64,000 nucleotides of DNA. It comes from Thiomicrorhabdus indica (lineage in GTDB: Bacteria > Pseudomonadota > Gammaproteobacteria > Thiomicrospirales > Thiomicrospiraceae). The position numbers and the translations under genes were made by a program. Positions 8,191 through 17,005 of the stretch are shown here, piece after piece; the first letter of the stretch is position 1; every line of letters begins with the position of its first letter. The notes under the pieces were generated by a model. It saw only the letters and a program-made list of their open reading frames with translations. It ran no database searches and was not told the DNA's origin. The DNA lies in assembly GCF_004293625.1 (NCBI RefSeq), contig NZ_CP033040.1, positions 1,736,001-1,800,000 of the forward strand, in the 5' to 3' direction.

Positions 8191-11100
8191 TAGGCTTCCC
8201 CTATTCCACTCGTCTTTTGCAAAAATCGGAAGGCACTCACAATCGCATTCGCAACTTCATGAAGCGGACAGTAATAAAACTCTTGCCAAGCCGTCTGACG
8301 ACTTTCATCGTAATTTTGCATATGATTATTTTCTTGGGCAAGCCAGTGTAAACGAACCGCATGCCCCAAGAGAACATCCAACACCATTGTATCCTGTGAG
8401 TGCAAGTTCGGGTTGGCCTCCATAATCAACCCTAAGACTCTAAGCGCTTCGTAATATAAACGGCGAACTTCTGGAATTGGCGTTTTATTTAACAGATGAT
8501 CAACTTTGTCTTGGAAAAGCATTTCACCACGCGTCATATTTGCACTCAAACCATGATCTAATCGACGCTTAGGATTCCACTGATCGCCAATAATTACCCC
8601 AGCTGTCTGATTGACAACATCCCATACACTCTCATAAAACTCTTGAGGATAACGCCCTATGCTGCCATTGATTTTTCGCCACTCATACCAATCCTGAATA
8701 TCTCCCAATTCTGGATCCATTTCAGCACTGAATTGTGGCAGCGCTAAGTCAGATTCAGCATTTACAAAACGCATCATCTCTTGCTGATAAAGCTGCTCTT
8801 GGACATCAGAGTAGTTTTCCAGAACAAATAACAATCCAGTCGCAAACTCGTAGGGGGTTTGTTGCATTAGAATGTCTAAGGCATCATCTGCCGAACCAAT
8901 TTGCTTTGCTTGACGGATATGCCCAGCAAGCAATTGTAAAAGCTGCCCAGTTCGAATCATTGTGACATGCGTGAATAAATCCGGACGCGAACGAATCATC
9001 AACCCTAAATTTAAAATCAGTTCCTGAGTTAAAATCATGGCACGCAAGTCATCGGAATTAAACTCATTGATGACTTTCAAAATCTCAACGGCACCGGCTG
9101 GTTGTCGAAACGTCGAGCGTTTCGAATATTGGCGAGAAACACTCAAGGCAATTTTACGCACTAGAATTTCCGTCATCGCCCCTTCTAAATTAATGTCATG
9201 TTTACCTAGCATCGCAGCGGTCAAGCGTGCAATTTCCCAATCACTATGCTCGCCTGCAAACAGGTAAACCTCTTCCAATAGTTTTGCAACTGAACTGGTT
9301 TGTCCCGAGCTATTTTTTAGACCTGTGTCAAAGTCCTTACCGTGGCGCTTATATAAAACCTGCAGAATGACTAATTCATCCCGCAGATTTGAGGAATGAA
9401 TCAATTGCGCGATTAATGCCTCATCACTCCATTGTTCACATAACTGCTCGTGCAAAGTTGAGCCAGAAACCATCTCTACAGGGCGCAGAACCAAACTCTC
9501 TTTGGTTTGCACCGGTTGATCCAAGTCCGCTTTTGGCGCTTGAGCTAAATAATGCAAGCTCCGTTTCACCGAAGTGGGAAAAAAGTCTTTTAAAGTTCCT
9601 AGTTTGATAGGAATATTTCCAAACCCACCGTATCGACACTCTTCGATAAACTTGATTAATGCACGACTTCCCCCCTTGGATAGCATCGTACTATTCACCA
9701 CCATCACAATTAACGGCCGGCCGGGTAAGTGCCATTCACGATAAATATAGCCCATTTCCATCTTTAAACGACGCACCAGCATTTGATTATCTTGCGTTAG
9801 ATAAAAATCGTGTTTATTTAAAAACTGAGGTTGGAATAAAAAACGCTGGCCTTGATATTCATAGACACAGGAAGTCGTCAATCCTCTTGGATTTCTCTGT
9901 GGTCGCCCCGTCAAACCGAGCCTTTCAGAGCGACCCAGCCATTCAAATGCCTCTGCCAATGCACTGGCTTGCATCACTTGAATAGGCTGAATTTCATCCA
10001 ATGTTTGCGTAACTACACCGTATTCATGCAGCTTTTCTTGCACACGGCTATTCTCAGAAATAAGGGTAAACTGTAATTGCTTGCCTAAGCTCTTACCAAT
10101 GCATTTATGCCGATTAAGCGGATCAATATCTGTTATGTCGAGTAAGCCATCTTGCACCAATGCACCTAGCATAAATAAACTTTGCGCCCAAACTAAGGGG
10201 ATATTTTCATTTGGCTGACGAGCTTGAGAACCGGGAGTCTCTTGTTCGGCTGGAATGTTTTCTAAAGGAACAAAATAGACTTCAGGCAATAATTTTTCAC
10301 CATTTTGCTCGACCAAAAGACCTTCAAGTTTTTGTCGGTACTCCAGAGCTTTTTCAGGCTGGTTGGTAAACAAATAATGCAGCAGAAGATAAGTAAAAAA
10401 CAGTGGCCATTCACACTCGATGTTTTCAAACTGTTTCATCTCTTCAGGTTCATAATGCAAACGATTCGGGTCTTCATTCGCCGCCTGGTGACCATCTCGT
10501 AAGAATCGTTTACATCCATACCGGCCGGCTAACTTTTCAACAACTTCCGTTAATGTTAAATCCACCAGCTCCGAATTTTCTACGGCAAAAGCCGGGTAAC
10601 CAATCACACTTAATGTGGCAGCATCGATTTCTTTCGATAACGATTCTGATGGCAACGCGGTTTCAAGGGTAATTCGAGCGCGAGCAATCTCATCCGGAAT
10701 CACATGAATCACGGTATCGACTCCGCCTTCTGAACCAAAGCAGTTGAATCCATCCATTGCCTCAAGTGCTGCTTTAGCCATTCCTACAGAGCTGCTATTC
10801 ACTTCAGCAATCCCGTGGTTAATTTTATTACCTCTTTCCCAAATACCGTAATCGGGAGTTCGATAAGCACGGCCTATGTAATGCACTAGATTTTGAATGA
10901 AATGAACTTCATCCATCGTGAAGATAATTCGCAATCCTGAAGCTGTCATTTGGGCAAGCATGAGTAAATAAATACTTGTCGCATCCAACTGCAAATGCCC
11001 CCATTCATCATCACCAACTACTGGATCTCCACTATCCGTAGAATATTTTGCATGCAGAGCATCTAATGGGTTCTGGGAATATTTGAACGCTTCAACTTTT

Positions 11101-11393
11101 GAGGATTGTTTCATCATCGAAGTGAGTAGACCGCGCATTAACTTCACAACACTTTGCTCTAATAATGCTGCGTGCCCTTGCGTATCATCGACTTTACGGT
11201 AGGCCAGACCAAGCCCCCAAGCGGCAAGAATGCTGTAGACATTATCTCTTACCCACGCATCAGTGTAATCGCCATGTGCCGTTACAGCAGTACTCGCAGG
11301 CAACAAACCTGTGATTGGATTCTGGCGAGCCAAAATAATTCTTGAAACCTGTTCAAAATAGTCATCCAGAACCTGCAAATTATCGTTTTTCAT
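8190..11393 (-). CDS. Phosphorylase kinase alpha/beta subunit homologue (GH15-related)
   Basis: A 1067-residue protein resembling the regulatory alpha and beta subunits of eukaryotic phosphorylase kinase. The N-terminal 450 residues have the glucoamylase-like (GH15) alpha-toroid, with YTDAWVRDNVYSILAAWGL, DEWGHLQLDATSIYLLMLAQ and YGIWERGNKINHGIAEVNSSS as landmarks. The C-terminal half is helical and lacks any kinase motif. Bacterial homologues are known but poorly studied. The 1-base overlap with glk suggests a role in glycogen or alpha-glucan use, either as a hydrolase or as a sensor of glycogen breakdown. No glycogen phosphorylase gene is nearby. Palindrome cores occur at 9717 and 10521. 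Confidence 0.75.
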   Translation of the reverse strand: MKNDNLQVLDDYFEQVSRIILARQNPITGLLPASTAVTAHGDYTDAWVRDNVYSILAAWGLGLAYRKVDDTQGHAALLEQSVVKLMRGLLTSMMKQSSKVEAFKYSQNPLDALHAKYSTDSGDPVVGDDEWGHLQLDATSIYLLMLAQMTASGLRIIFTMDEVHFIQNLVHYIGRAYRTPDYGIWERGNKINHGIAEVNSSSVGMAKAALEAMDGFNCFGSEGGVDTVIHVIPDEIARARITLETALPSESLSKEIDAATLSVIGYPAFAVENSELVDLTLTEVVEKLAGRYGCKRFLRDGHQAANEDPNRLHYEPEEMKQFENIECEWPLFFTYLLLHYLFTNQPEKALEYRQKLEGLLVEQNGEKLLPEVYFVPLENIPAEQETPGSQARQPNENIPLVWAQSLFMLGALVQDGLLDITDIDPLNRHKCIGKSLGKQLQFTLISENSRVQEKLHEYGVVTQTLDEIQPIQVMQASALAEAFEWLGRSERLGLTGRPQRNPRGLTTSCVYEYQGQRFLFQPQFLNKHDFYLTQDNQMLVRRLKMEMGYIYREWHLPGRPLIVMVVNSTMLSKGGSRALIKFIEECRYGGFGNIPIKLGTLKDFFPTSVKRSLHYLAQAPKADLDQPVQTKESLVLRPVEMVSGSTLHEQLCEQWSDEALIAQLIHSSNLRDELVILQVLYKRHGKDFDTGLKNSSGQTSSVAKLLEEVYLFAGEHSDWEIARLTAAMLGKHDINLEGAMTEILVRKIALSVSRQYSKRSTFRQPAGAVEILKVINEFNSDDLRAMILTQELILNLGLMIRSRPDLFTHVTMIRTGQLLQLLAGHIRQAKQIGSADDALDILMQQTPYEFATGLLFVLENYSDVQEQLYQQEMMRFVNAESDLALPQFSAEMDPELGDIQDWYEWRKINGSIGRYPQEFYESVWDVVNQTAGVIIGDQWNPKRRLDHGLSANMTRGEMLFQDKVDHLLNKTPIPEVRRLYYEALRVLGLIMEANPNLHSQDTMVLDVLLGHAVRLHWLAQENNHMQNYDESRQTAWQEFYYCPLHEVANAIVSAFRFLQKTSGIGEA

Positions 11394-11829
11394 TGATTGC
11401 CTTAAATTTAATGCTTAAAAAACACAAAACCATGCGTTGAGCGTATTAAGAAATGCCAAGCGATTAAGCATAATAAGTGCCGTAACAAAAACAACAGTCT
11501 AAACCGAGAATATTTGTTGTAACGAGCACAACAACTGCGCCAATTTGGTGCGATTGAACCTAATAATCCCAACTACTCTATCTTATACGCTAAAAGCAAT
11601 TCTTCCGCAGTGATTATTCAGTGACAAATAAGACTCTATAAAGTTACATCACCGAGTAAAAAGCTTTTATTTCGTTTTAATCGTTAACTTTAATCTAACT
11701 AGTCGATTCTGAATAACTAATTAATCTCCTATAAAAATATCTTGTTTATAAAGTAATGAATTTTTCTTGACCCAGTTTCATGGGCCACTAAACTAACAAC
11801 TGTTAGTTAATTAATCGGGACTAAAAATT
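11394..11829. promoter_or_regulatory. Divergent intergenic region with three operator-like inverted repeats
   Basis: This 436-base AT-rich gap separates the divergent phosphorylase-kinase-like gene and the small membrane protein gene. It holds TTGTTGT/ACAACAA (11514-11520, 11528-11534; perfect, 7-base spacer). Directly beside it is GCGCCAA-T-TTGGTGC (11537-11551; one mismatch). Next to the rightward gene is AACTAAC/GTTAGTT (11791-11797, 11802-11808). I see no coding region and no clear -35/-10 pair. Confidence 0.5.
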
Positions 11830-12231
11830 ATGTGGAAATTTAATGACAAGGTTTGGACTTACTGGCTTATAACAGATGCCTTATTAATTTTAGATGTATT
11901 CGGCTGGGCGTATGGTTTGATTGCTGCCTCTGTTTTAACCGCTATTCAAGTGATCCATTTTCGGGTCGATACAGGCCGTGCTTCCTCTTTTCCTGTCCAA
12001 GTTCGAATTGCCTACCTTCTGTTATTGATGGCTGCACTATGGCCACCATTGTATTGGCTAATTTACCCGGTCATCCTTGGCACGACTGCGATGGTACTAG
12101 TTGATTATTGTTTTCTAGCTCGTTTTATGTCGATAATGCCTTGGAACCTGAACCAACCTTATTCGTTCAATATGATCTACAAAACCTTTTTCAGCAAGCC
12201 CGTTTCAGGCTCAGTCCAAAAGACACATTAA
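11830..12231 (+). CDS. Small membrane protein of unknown function
   Basis: A 133-residue protein not recognised as a named family. Hydrophobic stretches at about 11-42, 60-78 and 79-100 give three or four membrane segments. The charged HFRVDTGRASSFPVQVR lies between them, and the C-terminal 30 residues are soluble. It is followed 40 bases later by a gene for an exported thioredoxin-fold protein, so the two may act together at the inner membrane. The inverted repeat at 11791-11808 directly before it may regulate it. Confidence 0.7.
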   Translation: MWKFNDKVWTYWLITDALLILDVFGWAYGLIAASVLTAIQVIHFRVDTGRASSFPVQVRIAYLLLLMAALWPPLYWLIYPVILGTTAMVLVDYCFLARFMSIMPWNLNQPYSFNMIYKTFFSKPVSGSVQKTH

Positions 12232-12271
12232 AACCATTTAAATAAACGTGTTGTAAAAAAGTGAATTCACA

Positions 12272-12754
12272 ATGAAATTACATAGAACGCTTTGGTTTGT
12301 TTTAGCAATATTCTGGCAATCGCAAAGCCTTGCTGCCATAGAAATGACAACAGCAACAAACCTGGAAGAAACCGCGAAAACTGCTCAAGTGAAGAATATT
12401 CCGATTGCTCTTTTGATTAGCTTTAAGGGCTTGAACTCAACGCGTGATTTAAAAGAGGAAGCCATTTTTCCGAACTTACTCAGTGGTCAATTTGATGACG
12501 CTGCAATTTTTCAAGAAATACAGGTCAATACCGAAGGAAAAACCATTGATTTTTATGGAGAGGCCTTACCAAATTCAGAATATCAAACGCTGTTTAATGT
12601 GAGTCACTTACCTGTTTTGATATTCGTGGATACCAGCGGTAATCACCTCACCTCTCCCTTGATTGCTGGGAATTATGAATTTTACGGTCATTATCTAAAA
12701 CAAAAATTAAATCAAGCGCTGGATGCGCTTAACAACCCTATGCGCCTAGAGTAA
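12272..12754 (+). CDS. Exported thioredoxin-fold protein lacking the CXXC active site
   Basis: A 160-residue protein with a cleavable signal peptide (about 1-21, ending SLAA). The rest fits the SoxW-like thioredoxin family: IPIALLISF, an acidic helix, a DFYGE segment, the cis-proline strand HLPVLIFVDTSG and GNYEFYGHYLKQKL at the end. Where relatives carry CXXC this protein reads GLNSTRDLKEE, so both catalytic cysteines are absent and the mature protein has no cysteine at all. It cannot be a thiol oxidoreductase and may be a binding or chaperone version. The tandem stop is TAA TAG. Confidence 0.6.
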   Translation: MKLHRTLWFVLAIFWQSQSLAAIEMTTATNLEETAKTAQVKNIPIALLISFKGLNSTRDLKEEAIFPNLLSGQFDDAAIFQEIQVNTEGKTIDFYGEALPNSEYQTLFNVSHLPVLIFVDTSGNHLTSPLIAGNYEFYGHYLKQKLNQALDALNNPMRLE

Positions 12755-13089
12755 TAGCCAACTAAATCAAAAAATGGTCTTCACATGCAGAATTAGGCAA
12801 GAATTTGGCAGTAATAAGTGTTTATTTCACAAATTTTTGTCAGTATCATCTTGTTGTTTACATTATTCAAATATATGTAAACCTTAAATGATTAAATGAG
12901 ATGAAAAATAATTTTGAAGAGCGGCTCGCTGGTACATGCACTTAAAGAGCCACTCTCAAACCTTCCGGCAAACTTTATCGTGTCTTGCCGGTTTGGCGAC
13001 TAAAACTCAAAAAAATTTATTGCTCGACTTTATGGTCACCTTGCGGACGTCTTTCAAAGCGTTTTATTTTTTAAGGATGCACATTTTCT
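12755..13089. other. Gap before the AraC-type regulator gene, with an inverted repeat
   Basis: AT-rich non-coding region of 335 bases. CCGGCAA (12965-12971) and TTGCCGG (12985-12991) form a perfect 7-bp inverted repeat with a 13-base loop. GAGCGGCTC and GAGCCACTC, just before it, form a one-mismatch stem. These could be leader RNA structure or regulator sites. A 78-codon frame starting at 12936 runs into the regulator gene in another frame and is not convincing. Confidence 0.4.
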
Positions 13090-13983
13090 ATGGTTACCCC
13101 AGAATTACTTCAAAAACTCTGCCGCCAACACGACCTGTGCCAACGTCAAGGTTATGCAGACACTGGCCTTGACGAGGTGAAACTCTTCCGCATATCAAAG
13201 CACGAAGAGGTCATGCCAATGCTATACAACCGTGGCATTATTTTTATTGGCACGGGTCGCAAAACGGGTACTATCGGAAGCAAGCAATTTAATAACGGTC
13301 CTGAACACTACTTGATCGTGACCTCGCCACAATTGATTCAATGCGAGTGTTTCGTATCTAATGGACAACTGGTGGGGATTTTTATCCAACTGAACATGAG
13401 TCGTTTACACCGGATGGTTAGCAAACTCCAACAGCTTGACATGACAACGACGCCTACAAAACCAATGCCTTTTAGTGTACTTGCTTCTGAAAAATCAACC
13501 GCCATTGAAGACGCACATCAACGATTGTTAAAAGCCCTACTGGATCCAGTTGAAATCGAAATGCTTGGGGATTCTCTCCTTGATGAACTCTATTTTCGAA
13601 TTTTGCAAGATGAACACGGTTATGCATTACATCAGCTGTGTGAACAAGGTAGTGCTTTTTCACGTGTTTCCAAAGTTATCGAACTGATTCATAATCGACT
13701 TGATGAAAAAATCAGCGTAGAAGAAATGGCGCAAAAAGCCGGCATGAGCATAACGGCTTTTCACCGAGCATTTAAAGAAGCCTTTAACGATACACCGATT
13801 CAATACACCAAAAAAATTCGTCTGAATAAAGCGCGACAGTATATTGTTCACGAGAAAGTAAGAGCCGTCACCGCCGCTGAACGGGTAGGCTATGAGAGTC
13901 AAACGCAGTTTAGTCGTGAATTTAAACGCTATTTTGGTGTCTCCCCAAGTCAGGCGACAAAACTCGGCTATGCAGCTTTTTAA
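13090..13983 (+). CDS. AraC-family transcriptional regulator
   Basis: A 297-residue regulator. The N-terminal 190 residues match the AraC_N-type sensor domain. The C-terminal 100 residues hold two helix-turn-helix units, with ISVEEMAQKAGMSITAFHRAFKEAFNDTPIQYTKKIRLNKARQ (written here only as a location, about residues 213-255) and the closing VGYESQTQFSREFKRYFG. A ribosome site AAGGA lies about 13 bases before ATG 13090. The lpxR-like gene begins 21 bases after the stop, so the regulator may control or be co-transcribed with lipid A remodelling. The effector is unknown. Confidence 0.85.
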   Translation: MVTPELLQKLCRQHDLCQRQGYADTGLDEVKLFRISKHEEVMPMLYNRGIIFIGTGRKTGTIGSKQFNNGPEHYLIVTSPQLIQCECFVSNGQLVGIFIQLNMSRLHRMVSKLQQLDMTTTPTKPMPFSVLASEKSTAIEDAHQRLLKALLDPVEIEMLGDSLLDELYFRILQDEHGYALHQLCEQGSAFSRVSKVIELIHNRLDEKISVEEMAQKAGMSITAFHRAFKEAFNDTPIQYTKKIRLNKARQYIVHEKVRAVTAAERVGYESQTQFSREFKRYFGVSPSQATKLGYAAF

Positions 13984-14004
13984 TCCAACTGTAAAGATAA
14001 TCCA

Positions 14005-15018
14005 ATGCAATGGTTAAACACCCACACCCCCTTTCTTAGCCATCTTTTCTCTTTACTGCTGATCGCATTGTCACAACCAGCATTTTCTGGAAATACAGAG
14101 TCTACCGGCCGGTTGAGTTTTGTATTAGAAAACGATTTTTTTGTCGGTAACGATAGGAATTACACAAATGGTTTGAAATTCATCTGGATTCCAAATGAAG
14201 CAACAAAAACGCCTGAATGGGCAACCAAAGCAGCTAACGCCATCCCCTGGTTTCCAAAAGACGGTACAATTAAACATGGTTATGCCTTTGGCCAGAGCAT
14301 TTTCACACCCGACGACATTACCCTAAAAAATCCTCCCAAAGAAAGCCACCCTTATGCAGGATGGCTTTACGCAACCATGGGAATTGCCTCTGAGAAAAAT
14401 AACCAGCTGGATTTAATGACCTTCACGCTTGGTGTTGTTGGTCCTGCTGCAATGGCTGAAGACTCACAAAAATTTATTCATACGCTAATCAATTCGGATG
14501 ACCCCAAAGGCTGGGATACTCAATTAAAAAATGAGTTGGGATTTATTCTGACGCACAAACACATTTGGCGAGGTGTGAAATCTTTTTCTGTAAATCAGTA
14601 TGAACTGGACATTTCGCCTTATACAGGAGCATCTATTGGCAACATTCACACGAACGCCAGCCTAGGGGCGACGCTTAGATTTGGTAAAAACCTTCCGCAA
14701 GATTTTGGTCCGCCACGTGTTCAGCCAAGTATGCCAAGTGGTACTGATTTTAACCCATCTTCCCAACAAACCAATTGGTATGCGTTTTTAGGATTTGAAG
14801 GTCAAGCGGTTGCCAGAAACATTTTCTTAGATGGAAATACTTTTCGGAACAGTCGAAATGTCGACAAAAAACCATTGGTTGCCGATATCCAATTCGGAGT
14901 GGTGTTTGACTGGAAAGACCTTCGTCTCGGCTACACTCATGTATTTCGAACCAAACAATTCACCACGCAAAATTCCACCGATGGTTTTGGCTCGGTGACT
15001 TTAAATTTTGCTTTTTAA
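14005..15018 (+). CDS. lpxR: LpxR-family lipid A 3'-O-deacylase, outer membrane (DUF2219)
   Basis: A 337-residue outer-membrane beta-barrel protein of the LpxR (DUF2219) family, which removes the 3' acyloxyacyl group of lipid A in a calcium-dependent way. After a signal peptide (about 1-29) come the family signature FVLENDFFVGNDRNYTNGLKF with the Asn-Asp pair and Thr of the active site, the HPYAGWLY strand and the barrel-closing C-terminal phenylalanine. It lies 21 bases after the araC-type gene. The palindrome at 14104 overlaps codons just before the signature (Thr-Gly-Arg). Catalytic activity is inferred from the family. Confidence 0.8.
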   Translation: MQWLNTHTPFLSHLFSLLLIALSQPAFSGNTESTGRLSFVLENDFFVGNDRNYTNGLKFIWIPNEATKTPEWATKAANAIPWFPKDGTIKHGYAFGQSIFTPDDITLKNPPKESHPYAGWLYATMGIASEKNNQLDLMTFTLGVVGPAAMAEDSQKFIHTLINSDDPKGWDTQLKNELGFILTHKHIWRGVKSFSVNQYELDISPYTGASIGNIHTNASLGATLRFGKNLPQDFGPPRVQPSMPSGTDFNPSSQQTNWYAFLGFEGQAVARNIFLDGNTFRNSRNVDKKPLVADIQFGVVFDWKDLRLGYTHVFRTKQFTTQNSTDGFGSVTLNFAF

Positions 15019-15057
15019 GGTTAAGAACAGAAACACTTTCAAAAAACTGCAGTCGTA

Positions 15058-15648
15058 CTACAACCCTTTTATTTCGGTTGCCTTTCGATAAATACGAATA
15101 AAATTATGCAGTTGGTTTTTAATCTCTTTCACAGGAGCATGACGCATAATGCCTGAAAAACCGTAATCCACCAACTGGGCCAACTCATTGGAGTTTATTC
15201 TCTACGACTGTAAATCAATCCTTTGTTCATGGATTCCACGATCCAACTGCTGACGAATAAAATCAACCGTTACTTGAGCTTTTTCCTCAATAATATCATC
15301 AGCGATGTCATATACGGCATCATTCAAATCCCTAAGAACGCGATCATCACTTACCTGTTCGAATACTGTGCGCCCAATCGCCATCAAATACGCTTCGATA
15401 ATTTGCCACGAGTCATTTGGATCAAGTTGTGCAATTTTTTGTTGAGCATCTTCCAAGGAGTTTTGCAAACCTTCCTGAACAACATTTCTAAACAAGAGAG
15501 ATTTATTTTTAAAGTATTTATGAACCGTGACTCTCGAATAACCAGAATGCTCGCTGATCATAGTCATGCTGGTTTTGCTAAATCCGTGTTTTACAAAACA
15601 TTCCAATGCAGTTTCGGTTATCTGTGTTCGAGTCTCTTTATTTGCCAT
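15058..15648 (-). pseudogene. TetR-family regulator interrupted by an in-frame amber codon
   Basis: From ATG 15648 the frame encodes MANKETRTQITETALECF and a clear TetR helix-turn-helix (SMTMISEHSGYSRVTVHKYF). It stops after 148 codons at TAG (15202-15204). The same frame then stays open for 47 codons to a second TAG (15058-15060). The continuation reads like a normal TetR C-terminus (NELAQLVDYGFSGIMRHAPV). With the amber read through, the protein would have about 196 residues, the usual TetR size. A perfect -10 TATAAT at 15730-15735 (minus strand) makes the longer start at 15756 untenable. It faces the RND efflux genes and was presumably their repressor. TAG ends other genes here, so recoding is unlikely. 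Confidence 0.75.
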
Positions 15649-15829
15649 AATTTTTTTAGCTTCGCACAAGGTGTGTGAGGAATTTATGTGGAAAGCAGCC
15701 TTACTGTTTGATTTGAAAAATACGACAGCATTATACGCCACTTCAAGGATTTCCAAAAATTCGCCTACTCACGATGAAACACTAAACGCTTTGCCATTGA
15801 AAATTTTATACGTAAAAATTCTACGCAAA

Positions 15830-15859
15830 AGTTTACATAAAAACATAAACTGTTAACAT
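15830..15859 (+). promoter_or_regulatory. Promoter of the RND operon with overlapping operator-like repeat
   Basis: A -35-like TTTACA (15832-15837) and a -10-like TAACAT (15854-15859) are 16 bases apart. The inverted repeat AGTTTA / TAAACT (15830-15835, 15846-15851) covers the -35 box. That is the expected place for a TetR-family repressor to bind. Confidence 0.45.
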
Positions 15860-15895
15860 GATTCATATTGAAAATAATAGCTATGGGTGTCAACT

Positions 15896-17005
15896 ATGAC
15901 AGCATTTAATTCCATTCAAACTTCACTAAATATAAAGCAATCCATTGCAATAGCGATAATTGCACTTTACGTTGTAATGCTGTCAGCGTGCAATCAAACG
16001 GGTAATGAAACCAACAAATCCGAAACAACCTTAGCAAAGCCCGTCAAACTATTTGAAGTTTTACCGGCCGGTAATTCTCAAACTTATTATTTTCCTGCCA
16101 AAATCGAGGCCTATCGAAAAGTGAATTTAAGCTTTGAAGTAGACGGAAAAATTGAAACACTGCATTTACCGGAAGGCCAAAACTTTAAAAAGGGAGATTT
16201 GCTTGCCAGCCTTAAGCAAGAACCTTTTGAACGACGTCTGCAACAAAGCAAACTCAACCTTAAAGAAGCCAATCTTGAACTTAAACGAATTCAAGCCGTA
16301 GACAATAAAGGATATGCCTCAAAACAAGATGTCACTCGTGCCGAAACGGCTCGTGACCTTGCTCAAGTAGATTACGATGTCAGTCAGGACAATTTAGACA
16401 ACAGTCACCTGTATGCACCATTTGATGGCAAAGTGGCTAAACGACTCTTAGAAGAAAACACCTATATTTCCAGAGGCACGGCCATTGCGGAAATTCTCGA
16501 TACCTCAAAAGTCTACTTTGCCTTTGATGTGTCAGAGCGTTTAATCAATCAGCTTCGTAGTGAAGACATTATTAAAGCCATTGCTATTCTGAAAAATGAA
16601 CAGCAAAGCCAATTTGAAGTGAGCTATGCAGAAAATGAAGCTCAGACTCACCCGATTACCCAGACCTATCGAATTTATTTCAGCATGCCCTATCCAAAAA
16701 ACACAACCATTAACTTAGGTTCGCATGCATCAATTGCGATTACACTGTCAAATTCCAGTGACAATCAGCAATACAAGATTCCATTAAGTGCAATTGTCAC
16801 CGATGCTCAAAACCAATCATTTGTTTGGGTTTATCAGGCCGATACTCACACCGCGGAACGCCGTTCTGTAGAATTAAGCTTCATTGAAAATAATCAAATT
16901 GCGGTCCTTTCAGGATTAAACAGTGGTGACCAAATCGTTTCGGCAGGCGCTTCAAACATCCGCTCCGGTCAAAAACTTAAACCATTCACTGGGGATTTGC
17001 AATGA
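15896..17005 (+). CDS. RND efflux periplasmic adaptor (membrane fusion) lipoprotein
   Basis: Periplasmic adaptor of a tripartite efflux pump. The sequence has a lipobox-like VVMLSAC near residue 32 after a hydrophobic segment, so it is probably lipid-anchored. The barrel-sandwich hybrid halves are around VNLSFEVDGKIETLHLPEGQ and LYAPFDGKVAKRLLEENTYI, separated by a coiled-coil hairpin. ATG 15896 with GGGTG upstream is preferred; an in-frame GTG at 15887 is possible. The stop overlaps the next start as ATGA. A palindrome copy at 16063 encodes Leu-Pro-Ala-Gly just before the first barrel strand. No outer-membrane channel gene follows. Confidence 0.9.
   Translation: MTAFNSIQTSLNIKQSIAIAIIALYVVMLSACNQTGNETNKSETTLAKPVKLFEVLPAGNSQTYYFPAKIEAYRKVNLSFEVDGKIETLHLPEGQNFKKGDLLASLKQEPFERRLQQSKLNLKEANLELKRIQAVDNKGYASKQDVTRAETARDLAQVDYDVSQDNLDNSHLYAPFDGKVAKRLLEENTYISRGTAIAEILDTSKVYFAFDVSERLINQLRSEDIIKAIAILKNEQQSQFEVSYAENEAQTHPITQTYRIYFSMPYPKNTTINLGSHASIAITLSNSSDNQQYKIPLSAIVTDAQNQSFVWVYQADTHTAERRSVELSFIENNQIAVLSGLNSGDQIVSAGASNIRSGQKLKPFTGDLQ

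Noticed and set aside
12936-13172. A 78-codon plus-strand frame overlapping the AraC-type gene start
   Set aside because: Its second half lies in the regulator gene in another frame, and the composition is not protein-like.
15202-15204. TAG as a sense codon (pyrrolysine or recoding) in tetR
   Set aside because: TAG ends blc and tmk normally and no recoding signal is visible, so a nonsense mutation or sequencing error is the simpler reading.
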